Assembly (NCBI GenBank): GCA_016721435.1 | Contig: JADKIC010000025.1 | Span: forward strand, 1 to 64,000 | Direction of reading: 5' to 3' | From: Bacteroidota bacterium | GTDB taxonomy: Bacteria; Bacteroidota; Bacteroidia; AKYH767-A; OLB10 | Length of the DNA: 64,000 nt | Shown: piece by piece, positions 37,398 to 47,810 of the stretch | Numbering within the stretch: position 1 is the first letter of the stretch | Layout of the letters: every line of letters begins with the position of its first letter | The notes under the pieces: model-generated | The model's input: the letters and a program-made list of their open reading frames with translations, nothing else | The model's database searches: none | Told to the model about the DNA's origin: nothing | Program-made: the position numbers and the translations under genes

Positions 37398-37411
37398 ATG
37401 ATATAAATCAA
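37398..37411 (+). promoter_or_regulatory. FNR box upstream of the ccoS-NOQPGH operon
   Basis: ATGAT, ATAA, ATCAA matches the FNR consensus at nine of ten positions. Its centre is 51.5 bp before the -7 box at 37456. Confidence 0.7.
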
Positions 37412-37455
37412 TTCAAATACTAAATCTCCTCATATACTAATCACCCCGTCAAAAA

Positions 37456-37463
37456 TAAATTTG
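37456..37463 (+). promoter_or_regulatory. -7 box of the cco operon
   Basis: TAAATTTG fits TAnnTTTG and ends 7 bp before the ccoS ATG, so the message is nearly leaderless. No -33 element. Confidence 0.6.
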
Positions 37464-37470
37464 CCTACCC

Positions 37471-37659
37471 ATGAGTGTAATCCTGATTCTTATCACTTGC
37501 AGCCTGTTAGTAGCCGGAGGATTTTTGGCCGGTTTTTTATGGTCGGTAAGAACAGGTCAATTCGACGACGATATTTCACCGGCCGTTAGAATACTTTTTG
37601 ATGATGAAACTGTACCTAAACCAATAGAAAATAAAATAAAAAATCCTGACAACGTATGA
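37471..37659 (+). CDS. ccoS: cbb3 oxidase maturation protein CcoS
   Basis: 62 aa with one N-terminal span (SVILILITCSLLVAGGFLAG) and the family motif FLWSVRTGQFDDD. It is needed for cofactor insertion into CcoN. It overlaps ccoNO by 4 bp (ATGA-type junction). Confidence 0.9.
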   Translation: MSVILILITCSLLVAGGFLAGFLWSVRTGQFDDDISPAVRILFDDETVPKPIENKIKNPDNV

Positions 37660-39762
37660 CCATTGAAAAATTCAGCTATGACAACCGCATTGTGAGAAAC
37701 TTTGCCTTAGCTACCATTGTTTGGGGAATTGTCGCAATGCTTCTGGGCCTAGTCATTGCGCTTCAGATCCCCTTTCCGGGTTTAAACCTCGGAGAATATC
37801 TGAGTTTTGGCCGTGTAAGACCTGTACACACCAATGCCATCATCTTTGCCTTTGTCGGGAACGGCATTTTTATGGGTTTGTATTATTCCTTGCAGCGACT
37901 ATGCAAGGCCAGGATGTTTAGCAATGCATTAAGGAGTTTACATTTTTGGGGATGGCAATCCATCATTGTTCTTGCAGCTTTAACATTATTGACCGGACAT
38001 ACAACAGGTAAAGAATATGCTGAACTCGAGTGGCCCATTGATATTCTTATTGCTGTAGTTTGGGTAATTTTTGCAATAAACATGTTTGGTACAATTATCA
38101 AACGCAGAGAGCGACATTTATATGTGGCCATCTGGTTTTATATTGCCACCGTCATTACTGTTGCGGTATTGCATATTGTAAATTCTATTGAAATTCCGGT
38201 TAACATTTTAAAAGCTATTCTGCCTATGCGGGAGTGCAAGATGCCCTGGTGCAATGGTGGTATGGACATAATGCAGTGGCCTTCTTTTTAACAACGCCCT
38301 ATCTTGGATTAATGTATTACTTTGTTCCCAAGGCAGCCAATCGTCCCGTCTACTCGTACCAACTTTCTATTATCCATTTCTGGGCATTAATTTTCATTTA
38401 CATCTGGGCAGGTCCTCATCATCTACTCTACTCTTCATTACCGGATTGGGCACAATCATTAGGAACGGTTTTCTCAATCATGTTAATTGCACCTTCCTGG
38501 GGAGGTATGATCAATGGACTCTTAACATTAAGAGGAGCCTGGGATCGGGTTCGCGAAGACATCGTTCTTAAGTTCATGGTGGTTGCCATTACCGCTTATG
38601 GTATGTCCACCTTTGAAGGACCTATGCTTTCTTTGAAAAATGTAAATGCGATCAGTCACTTTACAGACTGGACCATCGCCCACGTACATATTGGTGGAAT
38701 GGGCTGGAACGGAATGCTCACTTTTGGTATTTTGTATTGGTTAATTCCCCGACTTTACAAAACAGAACTTCATTCCAAGAAACTCGCTTCCTTCCATTTT
38801 TGGATTGCGACATTGGGAATTCTCTTTTATGCCGTACCGATGTACTGGGCCGGATTTACACAAAGTTTAATGTGGAAAGACTTTACACCGGACGGCGTAC
38901 TTCAATATCCTAATTTTTTAGAGACGGTAACGCAGATTATGCCCATGTATAAGTTACGTGCTTTGGGAGGTTTGATGTTCTTCATTGGCGCCATAGTAAT
39001 GGTGTATAACCTGATGAAGACCATGCAATCAGGTACATTGAATGAAGAAGAGGCCGCAGAAGCACCTGCATTAGATCCGAACGAAAAAATACATGATGGA
39101 CATTGGCATAGATGGATTGAGCGCCGTCCGATACAGATGTTACTTCTCAGTACAGTTGTTGTATTGATTGGAGGTATTGTAGAGTTCATTCCGACCTTCT
39201 TAGTGCAATCAAACATTCCAACCATTGCCAGTGTGAAGCCTTATACTCCTTGGAATTACAAGGCAGAGATATTTATGTCAGAGAAGGTTGTTACACTTGC
39301 CACTCTCAAATGATACGACCCTTCCGATCCGAGACCGAACGATATGGAGAATATTCCAAAGCTGGCGAATTTGTTTACGATCATCCTTTCCAATGGGGAT
39401 CTAAACGTACCGGTCCGGATTTACATCGTATTGGAGGAAAATATCCCAACATATGGCATTATCACCATATGATTGATCCAACTACCATGTCGCCCGGTTC
39501 TATTATGCCTGCCTACGACTGGATGGCTGAAAATGATCTGGACATCAGCAGTACACCTGCAAAAATTCGTGCTATGCAAACTTTGGGCGTTCCTTATCCT
39601 GAAGGTTATGATGAAAAAGCGAATGCCGATCTCATGAAGCAAGCGGAAAGCATCGTTGCCGACTTCAAGAAAAATGATGTGAGTATTGCTGCGAACAAAG
39701 AACTCATTGCCATGATCGCCTATTTGCAAAGAATGGGAACTGACATTAAAGCTTCACGATAA
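37656..39762 (+). CDS. ccoNO: Fused cbb3 oxidase subunits I and II (CcoN-CcoO)
   Basis: About 700 aa after correcting slips near 38218 and 39250. The CcoN part has some 12 spans, with haem and copper ligands in RPVHTNAIIF, WWYGHNAVAFF, WAGPHHLLY and TIAHVHIGGMGWNG. It continues directly into CcoO, which begins at LELQGRDIYVREGCYTCHSQMI (residues listed from the restored frame) and holds one CxxCH. In Bacteroidota these subunits are normally one polypeptide, so the fusion is a lineage trait. The second slip is one T lost from a T run exactly at the junction. Confidence 0.92.
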
Positions 39763-39787
39763 GTGCACCATTAAAAAAAACGAAAAC

Positions 39788-39976
39788 ATGTATCGACAAT
39801 ATTTAGAAAGCATCGCCGGGATCAGTATCTATCCAATAATATCGCTGATTATATTCTTCCTGTTCTTCACTGTATTAATCAGTTACCTTATCAAAGCCGA
39901 CAAACAACATTTAGACATGTTGAGTCACTTACCCTTACAGAAAAACGATTCAAACACCGATCAATACACCGTATGA
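39788..39976 (+). CDS. ccoQ: cbb3 oxidase subunit CcoQ
   Basis: 62 aa with one span (IISLIIFFLFFTVLISYLI) followed by a charged tail, the size and layout of FixQ/CcoQ, which stabilises the oxidase. It overlaps ccoP by 4 bp. Confidence 0.8.
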   Translation: MYRQYLESIAGISIYPIISLIIFFLFFTVLISYLIKADKQHLDMLSHLPLQKNDSNTDQYTV

Positions 39977-40971
39977 ACCGATATACCTTCTCCATCATAA
40001 TGGCAGGAATGATAAGTATGATTTCTGCAATTCGTGCATTTGGACAAAATGCTGCGACCACAGTCGCTGAAAAGCCAAGCGTTCCGGAGCTCTTTTATAA
40101 TCCCAGCTTCTATCTTCTCACTTTTGTTTTCATCATCATGCTGGTCGTAATTATTGCTCTTACAAGAACTATACGTTTATTGGCATATGGTTTATTACCG
40201 GAAGAGAAAAAACAGATTATTGCTACAGAAAAAGAAAAAAGTGCCTATGAGGAACTTCACGCTCCTTCCTTCTGGACAAGGTTCGACAGAAACTTTCTCA
40301 CCAAGGCAGTACCGGTAGAAAAGGAAGCGGATGTAATGCTGGATCACGATTATGACGGTATAAAAGAATTGGACAACAGCTTACCACCGTGGTGGATTTG
40401 GGGATTTTACCTTACCATCATCTGGGCGGTCATCTACATCGTACATTTCCATATTTTCGATACCGGTCCATTGCAAGTAGAAGAATACAACAATGAAATT
40501 GCAATGGCAGAACAAAAAATCAAGGAGCGACAGGCTAAAATGGCGGATTTCATCTCACCTGAAAATGTTACCGCATTGAATACTCCGGAAGGACTTGGAA
40601 GTGGAAAAGATATCTACACGAAAAACTGTGTGGCTTGTCATGGTCCGGGTGGAGAAGGAACTGTTGGTCCGAACCTCACCGATGAGTTTTGGATACATGG
40701 AGGTGGAATAAAAAACATTTTCACTACGGTTACAAACGGTGTTCCTGCCAAGGGAATGATTTCATGGAAAAGCCAGTTAAGTCCAAAACAAATTCAGCAA
40801 GTATCCAGTTATATTCTTACTTTGCAAGGCACAAAACCGGCAAATGGAAAAGCTCCTGAGGGAGAGAAATGGCTGGAAGCAGGCTCCACTCCGGTTGGGC
40901 AGGATAGTACAACTGTTGTTACTGATAGTGTAAAAACGGTCACTGCTGAAGCTGCAGTACCTTCAAAATAA
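39973..40971 (+). CDS. ccoP: cbb3 oxidase dihaem-type subunit III, with one haem motif
   Basis: 332 aa. An N-terminal signal-like segment, a span near residues 48-68, the CcoP motif GIKELDNSLPPWWIWGF with the second span, and one cytochrome c domain with CVACHGPGGEG and a later methionine in GMISWKSQL. The classical protein has two CxxCH motifs; one is usual in Bacteroidota. The C-terminal 35 residues are Thr/Val-rich and probably unstructured. Confidence 0.9.
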   Translation: MNRYTFSIIMAGMISMISAIRAFGQNAATTVAEKPSVPELFYNPSFYLLTFVFIIMLVVIIALTRTIRLLAYGLLPEEKKQIIATEKEKSAYEELHAPSFWTRFDRNFLTKAVPVEKEADVMLDHDYDGIKELDNSLPPWWIWGFYLTIIWAVIYIVHFHIFDTGPLQVEEYNNEIAMAEQKIKERQAKMADFISPENVTALNTPEGLGSGKDIYTKNCVACHGPGGEGTVGPNLTDEFWIHGGGIKNIFTTVTNGVPAKGMISWKSQLSPKQIQQVSSYILTLQGTKPANGKAPEGEKWLEAGSTPVGQDSTTVVTDSVKTVTAEAAVPSK

Positions 40972-40974
40972 TAA

Positions 40975-42386
40975 ATGAATACAGAGAAGGTGCCACCATT
41001 TGATCCGGCAGGATCTTTCCGTGATAGTGTAGCCGCTAGTTCAAAAGAGGGAGAGAGAAACTGGATTTATCCTAAAAAACCGTTTGGACGCTTCTACAAT
41101 AAACGAACAATTGTAAGCGGGATTTTTCTTGCCATTCTGTTTGTGGGACCCTTCTTAAAAGTCAACGGACATCCATTGATGTTGTTCAATGTACTGGAAA
41201 GAAAATTTATCATTTTCGGAATTGCATTCTGGCCACAGGATTTCCATTTGTTTGTACTTGCGATGCTCACCTTCATCGTGTTCATTATTCTTTTCACCGC
41301 CTTGTTTGGTCGATTATTTTGCGGATGGGCTTGTCCGCAAACAATATTTATGGAAATGGTGTTCCGAAAGATCGAGTACCTGATTGAAGGCGATTACATG
41401 CAACAGAAAGCCCTCAATGCAGAAGCTCCGAATCCCAGGAAGCTTAGAAAGAAGCTATTGAAGAATAGTATATTTTTTCTAATCTCCTTTATCATTGCCA
41501 ATACTTTTTTAGCATATCTGATTGGTATTGATGAGTTGGAAGCCATGATTACAGAGGGTCCCTCGCAAAACATGGGCACTTTGATTTCACTGGTAATTTT
41601 CACCGCTGTATTTTATGGGGTATATACTAAGTTCAGAGAGCAAGCCTGCATCGTTGTTTGCCCATATGGACGATTGCAGGGCGTATTACTGGATAAAAAC
41701 TCGGTGGTTATTGCCTATGACTATAATAGAGGCGAACCCCGTGGAAAATTACATAAAGGCGAAGTACGCACGAACGGGGACTGTATCGACTGTCATCAAT
41801 GCGTGCAGGTTTGTCCTACGGGAATTGATATTCGTAACGGTACACAGATGGAATGCGTGAATTGCACCGCTTGCATAGATGCCTGTGATGCCATCATGGA
41901 TAAAATTGAAAAGCCGAGAGGGTTAGTAAGGTACACCAGTGAGGAAGCCATCAAAACAGCAAAAAAATTCAAGGTCACCACAAGGATCATTGGATACTCC
42001 ATCGTACTTACTATTTTACTTGGCGTATTGATTACCCTTCTGGCCATCAGAACCGATGTGGAAGCTACCATTTTAAGAACACCCGGAATGTTGTTTCAAA
42101 AACAAGAGAACAATAAAGTCAGTAATCTCTACAACGTTAAAATAGTCAATAAAACGTTTAAGGATATGCCCATTGAAATCCGTATCTTAGAGCCAACAGA
42201 ACCATTAAATGGGTGGGCAATGGAATCACCAACCTTAAGGAACAGGATATTTCAGAAGGAGAATTCTTCGCGATTTTAGATAAGAGTCTGATCAAATCAA
42301 CAAAAACAGAAGTGCACATTCAAATATTATCCAACGGAGTTGTAGTGGATGAAACGACTACCAATTTCATAGGACCAACCAATTAA
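40975..42386 (+). CDS. ccoG: cbb3 oxidase assembly ferredoxin-like protein CcoG
   Basis: About 470 aa. Membrane spans, CGWACPQTIFMEMVFRKIE, VCPYGRLQGVL, and a two-cluster ferredoxin region (CIDCHQCVQVCPTGIDIR, then CVNCTACIDACDAIMDK). It reduces copper for cbb3 assembly. A slip near 42200 shifts the last 60 residues; the restored C-terminal immunoglobulin-like domain ends at 42386, 4 bp before ccoH. Confidence 0.93.
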
Positions 42387-42390
42387 AAAG

Positions 42391-42828
42391 ATGAGCTGGG
42401 GATATAGAATATTTATACTTTATACAGGATTCGTTGCAGGAATGCTCTTCCTCGTATATAAATGTGTAAAGGAAGATGTAGATTTAGTAGCTACAGATTA
42501 TTACGAAAAGGAATTGAAATTCCAGGATCAGATAGATCGTATGAATAACAATGAAAATAGCGGATTCCGTCTGCAAATTTCATTTAATGCGGAAACGAAC
42601 TCGATAGATATTGAATACCCTGCAAACGAACCGGGGAAAATCAAAGGCGAAATAGTGATGTTTCGTCCGGATAATTCGAAGCTGGATTTTAAAATTCCTG
42701 TACAGCCCATGAATGGAAAACAAGTGATCTCTGCAGCTACAATGGCCAAAGGTTACTGGAGAATCCAGACCACCTGGGAGCACGGAGACACACCCCTTTA
42801 TCAGGAAGAAAGAATATACGTACAATAA
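42391..42828 (+). CDS. ccoH: FixH/CcoH family protein
   Basis: 145 aa with one N-terminal span and the family motif VDLVATDYYEKELKFQDQIDR. A periplasmic beta domain follows. It helps assemble the oxidase and partners with CcoI. Its stop overlaps the next start (TAATG). Confidence 0.88.
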   Translation: MSWGYRIFILYTGFVAGMLFLVYKCVKEDVDLVATDYYEKELKFQDQIDRMNNNENSGFRLQISFNAETNSIDIEYPANEPGKIKGEIVMFRPDNSKLDFKIPVQPMNGKQVISAATMAKGYWRIQTTWEHGDTPLYQEERIYVQ

Positions 42829-43537
42829 TGGACGTTTTTACTGGACGGCACTCTCTGTAGGATTCTTTGGCAGTTTTCACTGTGCAGGAATGTGTGGTCC
42901 GCTTGCCATGGAATTGCCCACCGGAAATGGTAGTATTTTAAACTTGCTCGGAGGAAGAATAGCCTATAATTTGGGACGAGTCGTTACGTATTCTATTCTG
43001 GGAACTATGGCCGGATTTTTAGGAAAGACCTTATCCATCCGAGGCTGGCAAAGTGATATCAGCATTTTTAGTGGCATTCTGATCATCGTCATGGTACTGC
43101 TCACGAATCAGAAAATCCTCACGAAAATTAACCATCGTTTCGCCGGATTTTCCTTTCAATTAAAAAAAGTATTTGGTAAACTTTTGAAGCATCATTCTAT
43201 TGCTTCCTTGTTTTCATTCGGATTGGTGAATGGCATCTTGCCTTGCGGATTCGTTTATCTTGCTATGGCAGGAGCAGCAACAACGAAAAGTCCGATGGAA
43301 GGTGCGACTTATATGTTTCTATTCGGACTCGGCACCGTGCCCATGATGCTTACTCTGGCTTTATCCGGCTCCTTTATTTCCATCAAAGCGAGGAATTTCG
43401 TCAATAAAATTACGCCTGTGATTGCAATTGCATTGGCCATCTTTCTTATTCACCGTGGATCTATGATGAAAGAGGAAGAACAATCCTGCTGCAAACCGGG
43501 ACATATGAAAAGTTTTGAAGTACATCAGCAGAAGTAG
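42828..43537 (+). CDS. Sulfite exporter TauE/SafE-like membrane protein of the cco operon
   Basis: About 236 aa. Frame slip in a T run near 42838, just after the ATG. Restored start MDVFYWTALSVGFFGS leads to FHCAGMCGPLAM, the cysteine/histidine motif of the UreH/SafE-like group often placed after ccoH. Six to seven spans, GLVNGILPCGFVYLAMAGA, and a CCKPGH tail. The Cys/His motifs suggest copper handling for the oxidase. Last gene of the operon. Confidence 0.85.
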
Positions 43538-43958
43538 TTTTTAAATAATCTTAACTCTCCCCTACTCTATATTCCCTGACTTGTGCCTGCATTCACTGGT
43601 GAAATTATAAGTTATCTAAATCCAGCCGCTTAAGTTAATGGTTTTCTATTTAAACGCACTAACAGCAAGTATAATGGAAATTAGAGTAATTAAAACACCA
43701 TTAAGAGCATTAAAGATTCCAAACTTAAACCTACCTATGCTGAAGCTTCGGCAGGCAGGCGCTGCGTTCGCGGCGAGTACGCGGCGGTCGCTGCGTTTAA
43801 ACAGAAGATTTAATTATCAGAATATTCTTTTATTAAAAACTAAGATTTTTTATGGTCGAAAAATAAAGTCGAATTTCCGGGATAAAGCAATTGTATTGAT
43901 ATAAAGATTCAAGAAAATTTTCAAATCAGGAGAAAAGTCTTGTAAATAGAAATTTTTG
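43538..43958. other. Intergenic region with a dispersed repeat copy
   Basis: 420 bp between the cco operon and tRNA-Val. Most of it (43579-43905) is a copy of the 310-bp repeat at 59636-59935. Nothing else is recognisable. Confidence 0.6.
43579..43905 (+). repeat. Dispersed repeat family A, copy 1
   Basis: About 310 bp, roughly 85 percent identical to 59636-59935. Both copies begin near CCTGCATTCAC, contain a GC-rich core around GCAGGCAGGCGCTGCG, and keep an open frame of about 68 codons starting ATGGAAATTAGAGT, with both silent and changing differences. I recognise no protein family in it. Confidence 0.75.
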
Positions 43959-44033
43959 TGTGTCATACTGGATTCGAACCAGTGACCCCTACCCTGTCAA
44001 GGTAATGCTCTAAACCAACTGAGCTAATGACAC
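43959..44033 (-). tRNA. tRNA-Val (GAC)
   Basis: On the minus strand a 7-bp acceptor stem (GTGTCAT with ATGACAC), D arm GCTC/GAGC, anticodon loop TTGACAG giving anticodon GAC, a 5-bp variable region and T arm CTGGTTCGAATCCAG. The terminal CCA is not encoded. 75 nt. Confidence 0.95.
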
Positions 44034-44135
44034 ATATTTGCAAGCTATTTTCAATTCAGGTGCTTATAATTTAACATCCTATTCGATATTCAACTAATAA
44101 ACACCCGCGAAAAACAACCTCCCCAAAAGTATCAA

Positions 44136-45578
44136 TTATTTGAAAAACTTTTCATCAAAATTCAGAAGAAATAATTTTTCAGAAGCACGGGTAAAAGCCG
44201 TATAGAGCCAGCGGTAATAGCCTTTATCAAGCATCTCCTCTGTTAAATAACCCTGATCCACAAATACGATAGGCCATTGACCGCCCTGGGCTTTATGACA
44301 AGTTACGGCATAAGCAAACTTCACCTGCAGGGCATTGTAGTGCGGATCCTTTTTTATCAATGCATTTCTTCTCCGCTTATCCGGTTCTTCCTCCTGATAA
44401 TGCACATGGAGGGCATCATACAATTTGCTCTGATCGGTTTGGACGAGCGCAGGCGCTTCACTGGAGAGGGTGTCCAGCATGATCATCGCCTCGAAGGATG
44501 GTTCATCGGGATAGTCCGGTAAATGCAGCGTAGCCATCGCAAACCGAAAACCATAGCGTTCTTCAAAGTGAAATACTTTCAGGACTTCCATCACATCTCC
44601 ATTGGCAATAAAACCGGCGGGATGATCAGAGGGCAGCCAATGGTAATTATTTTTTACGATCATCAGGTTATCTCCCCCTCCTATTTCATCTTCCATCCAC
44701 AAAGTCTGGAAACGGATCATACGGTTATACTGAATAGCTGAACGATTGGAACGTGTAATGACGATCACATTATCCTTTCCGTATTGCCGATAATAATCAA
44801 TCAGTGATTCCGGTAAATCGCGGGGATTCATGCGTAGCACAGCACCCCTTTCAACTATCTCCGGTATATTTTTATTTTCATCGCTGATGATCAGATTCCG
44901 AATGTAAGTAGCGTTTGTCAGTATTTCGCTTTGTTCTTTCTGACGAACCACTTCTGTCATTTCAGTGGAATACACCGTCATCTTGAATTTAGCACGTATA
45001 TGATCAGGATCCAATGCAGGACTATGTTCAAAGTGAACAGGAGGCAACTGCGCCGAATCTCCCACCAGCATCAACCGGCAAGAAGGGCTGCTGAAAACAT
45101 ATCGAATCAAATCACTGAGCAAATTGACTCCCGGAAAAGTAGCCGAAGGATCATCTATAGCGGCATCCGAAATCATCGAGGCCTCATCCACAATAAACAA
45201 GGTCTTTCGGTAAACATTATCTGCCAAACGTAACATGATACGTCCATCGCTCGTAAGGGCAGGACGATAAAGATGTTTATGTATTGTAAAAGCTGGTTTT
45301 CCGGTATAGGAAGAAAGTACTTTTGCGGCTCTTCCTGTTGGTGCGAGAAGAATAATATTGGTGAACGCGGAAGTCAATGCCGCCATCATGGTCGTTTTGC
45401 CGGTACCCGCATAACCCTTCAGCAAGAAAATTCCGGGAACATCATCGGCTGCAAATTCAGAAAACTTTCTCAGAAATAATTCCTGACCCGATGTAGGTTG
45501 AAATTCCAGAAAGCCGCTGATACGATGATAAAGCTGGGATGAAATGGTTGTCCTGATCACGATTCTAAGATAGCTCAA
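44136..45578 (-). CDS. RecD-like superfamily 1 DNA helicase
   Basis: 480 aa. Walker A KGYAGTGKTTM near residue 55, LLAPTGRAAKVLS, Walker B FIVDEASMIS, VGDSAQLPPV, and the C-terminal VTCHKAQGGQWPIVFVD followed by WLYTAFTRASEKLFLLN. These are the SF1B motifs in order. It lacks the N-terminal domain of RecD2, so it is the short Bacteroidota form. The first about 25 residues are not family-like, so the true start may be slightly downstream. Probable role: repair or replication fork processing. Confidence 0.88.
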   Translation of the reverse strand: MSYLRIVIRTTISSQLYHRISGFLEFQPTSGQELFLRKFSEFAADDVPGIFLLKGYAGTGKTTMMAALTSAFTNIILLAPTGRAAKVLSSYTGKPAFTIHKHLYRPALTSDGRIMLRLADNVYRKTLFIVDEASMISDAAIDDPSATFPGVNLLSDLIRYVFSSPSCRLMLVGDSAQLPPVHFEHSPALDPDHIRAKFKMTVYSTEMTEVVRQKEQSEILTNATYIRNLIISDENKNIPEIVERGAVLRMNPRDLPESLIDYYRQYGKDNVIVITRSNRSAIQYNRMIRFQTLWMEDEIGGGDNLMIVKNNYHWLPSDHPAGFIANGDVMEVLKVFHFEERYGFRFAMATLHLPDYPDEPSFEAMIMLDTLSSEAPALVQTDQSKLYDALHVHYQEEEPDKRRRNALIKKDPHYNALQVKFAYAVTCHKAQGGQWPIVFVDQGYLTEEMLDKGYYRWLYTAFTRASEKLFLLNFDEKFFK

Positions 45579-45699
45579 AGATCAGCCTTCCTTTTCAATT
45601 GCAGTGGGTCGTTTAAAAATTTGCTTAACCCACTAATTATCATATGGATACGCCCATCTCTGTCACGATCTTCGCAAGAATTCCTACTTTTGTTACCGG

Positions 45700-46591
45700 A
45701 TGGTACAAACGGCACTGCAATTTACACTCAAGACGCAACAGGTAGATGAATCTTTTTCGCAAGGAATGGTTACTTCCTCACTCCTCTTGCTGCTCTTTGA
45801 CCGGAATCGTATCAGCTATGCCATCATCGATAAACAGCGACAGAAAGCAGTCGCTTTAAAAGATTACCATATCGTTAGTGATAGTACGCAAAGTGATAGC
45901 GATGATTATAAACCGGGAGCTTTTACCCAGTTACTTGAAATGGATGAATTGTTAAATCAACTTCAACCCCAACAGGTCATCCTTTCGGTGTATAGTACGA
46001 AACATAGTCTGGTCCCGAATCCATTATTTTCTAAGGATCAATTGAAAGATATATTAAGCCTGACTTCCAGAATAAAGGATGATGATCGCTTTTATGCAGA
46101 TGCTATTCATCCGCAAATGCACATTTGGTGTATGCTGTTCCGGAAGAGTTACTGAAAGAAACGGGCACTATTTATAAAAAGCCGCATTGTATTTTGCAGG
46201 AAGCAGTTTCATTGAAAACCAATTGCGCTTGCATAAACATGAAAGCACTCCTGCGGTGGCCGTTATGGTCCGACCTTTAAACATTGACATTGCCATCACG
46301 CATGGCAGCGAATTAAAATTCTTCAACAGTTTCCCTTATCAATCGTCGGAAGATTTAATTTATTATTTACTATTTTCCATAGAGCAATTGCAATTAAATG
46401 CGGATCAGGTTGCTGTTGTTTTTTACGGAGAGATTGAAAAAACATCTTCTCACTGGATGTTAGCCGGAAAATATATCAGGAATATTCGTTTGGGAGAGAG
46501 AACAGAGGTTTTAGAGTATAGTTATGGCTTTGATCGTTTATCGGCTCATCAGTATGTCGGACTCTTTAATCAATACCTGTGCGCATTATAA
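45700..46591 (+). CDS. DUF3822 family protein
   Basis: About 295 aa after two slips near 46125 and 46185 are corrected. The restored bridge reads ANAHLVYAVPEELLKETG. The protein has an actin-like fold pattern of alternating strands and contains LEYSYGFDRLSAHQYVGLFNQ near the end. DUF3822 typically precedes rsmD and coaD in Bacteroidota, as here. Biochemical role unknown. Confidence 0.8.
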
Positions 46592-47136
46592 GTGGAATTC
46601 ATAAAGGGAGACAACTGACAGCGCCAAAAACATTGCCTGTCCGGCCTACTACTGATTACGCCAAATCAGGACTTTTTAATATGCTTGCCAGCCGTTACAA
46701 TTTTAAAAAACTAAAAGTTGTCGATCTCTTTGCCGGAACCGGAAGCATCACCTATGAATTTTTATCGAGAGGATGCGAGCATCTCGTCGCTGTAGACAAT
46801 CACCCGGCCTGCATAAAATTCATCAACAGCACCCTTGAACTCCTGCAGGCGCCAAAAAGCATCATGGCCATTCAATCTGATGCCTTAACCTGGTTAAAAA
46901 AAACAGACCGCACCTTTGACATCATATTTGCTGATGCCCCCTTTGATCAAACGCCGGCAGAAAGTCTGGCAGAAATAGTCTTCGAAAGAAATCTCCTGAA
47001 TAAAAACGGAGTACTGATCATTGAACATGGAAGTGCGAACAATCTCAGCCCCTTGAAAAACTATATCGAAACCCGTAAATACAGTCAGGTCTCCTTTTCA
47101 TTTTTTAAGAATGAAGCCGATACCGACATCACTTAA
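46579..47136 (+). CDS. rsmD: 16S rRNA (guanine966-N2)-methyltransferase RsmD
   Basis: 185 aa, starting with GTG at 46579 and overlapping DUF3822 by 13 bp. Family start RIISGIHKGRQL, then PTTDYAKSGLFNML, the SAM site VVDLFAGTGSITYEFLSRG, and the catalytic motif, which reads FADAPFDQ where most members have DPPY or DPPF. It methylates G966 of 16S rRNA. Followed by coaD after 29 bp. Confidence 0.88.
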   Translation: MRIISGIHKGRQLTAPKTLPVRPTTDYAKSGLFNMLASRYNFKKLKVVDLFAGTGSITYEFLSRGCEHLVAVDNHPACIKFINSTLELLQAPKSIMAIQSDALTWLKKTDRTFDIIFADAPFDQTPAESLAEIVFERNLLNKNGVLIIEHGSANNLSPLKNYIETRKYSQVSFSFFKNEADTDIT

Positions 47137-47165
47137 AATAGTATTTCATTTCAAAAACCAGCATC

Positions 47166-47627
47166 ATGTCAAGAATCGCCCTGTTCCCCGGAAGTTTCGA
47201 CCCCATTACCATTGGACATGTGGATGTCATCACGAGGTCACTGGATTTATTTGACAAGATCATCATCGGTGTAGGACATAACACCACCAAACAATACATG
47301 TTTCCCCTGCAGGACAGAGTAGAATGGATAAAGAATAGCTTCTCTGACTATCCACAAATTTCCGTTGAATCCTACAGCGGACTCACGGTTGATTTCTGCA
47401 AAAAAGTACAAGCGCGGTTTATTTTGCGAGGCCTCCGCACATCCGCCGACTTTGAATTTGAAAGGGCCATTGCCCAGATGAATCATTATCTCGAAAGAGG
47501 AATCGAAACCATCTTTCTACTTTCCTCACCGCAATACGCCCCTGTTTCTTCCACCATCATCCGTGACATCATCCGCAACGGCGGCAACGCCCAACCCTTC
47601 GTAGCCGACGGCGTTATATTGAAATAA
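47166..47627 (+). CDS. coaD: Phosphopantetheine adenylyltransferase
   Basis: 153 aa, complete. Nucleotidyltransferase motifs FPGSFDPITIGHVDVI and the late SSTIIRDI; RGLRTSADFEFE binds phosphopantetheine. Fourth step of coenzyme A synthesis. Operon with DUF3822 and rsmD. Confidence 0.95.
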   Translation: MSRIALFPGSFDPITIGHVDVITRSLDLFDKIIIGVGHNTTKQYMFPLQDRVEWIKNSFSDYPQISVESYSGLTVDFCKKVQARFILRGLRTSADFEFERAIAQMNHYLERGIETIFLLSSPQYAPVSSTIIRDIIRNGGNAQPFVADGVILK

Positions 47628-47650
47628 AAATTGCCGAAAACAAAAAGGAA

Positions 47651-47683
47651 TTGATGAGTTGATGAATTGATGAGTTGATGAAT
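47651..47683. repeat. Short direct repeat TTGATGAGTTGATGAA
   Basis: Two copies of a 16-nt unit, itself made of two TTGATGA-type octamers, directly after coaD. No coding potential. Confidence 0.7.
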
Positions 47684-47709
47684 GTTTTGAATGAATATAG
47701 AGTTGTTGG

Positions 47710-47810
47710 TTTAAGAAAAGTCCTCCGTGATTCTTAGTGCTCTCAGTGCCTTAGTGGTTAAAAAGGAAAATTCCTTGGAAGACGACGATCTCTATGCAAC
47801 TAAAATTTGA
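47710..47810. repeat. Dispersed repeat family B, uninterrupted copy
   Basis: About 100 bp matching 56970-57016 joined to 57107-57160. It contains AGTCCTCCGTGATTC and GGTTAAAAAGG. It represents the empty state of the site that carries a 90-bp insert at 57017-57106, and it runs into the end of the next gene. Confidence 0.65.

Noticed and set aside
43638..43904. ORF at the family A repeat as an ordinary gene
   Set aside because: It is part of a dispersed repeat, with replacement as well as silent differences between copies; recorded as a repeat with a possible peptide instead.
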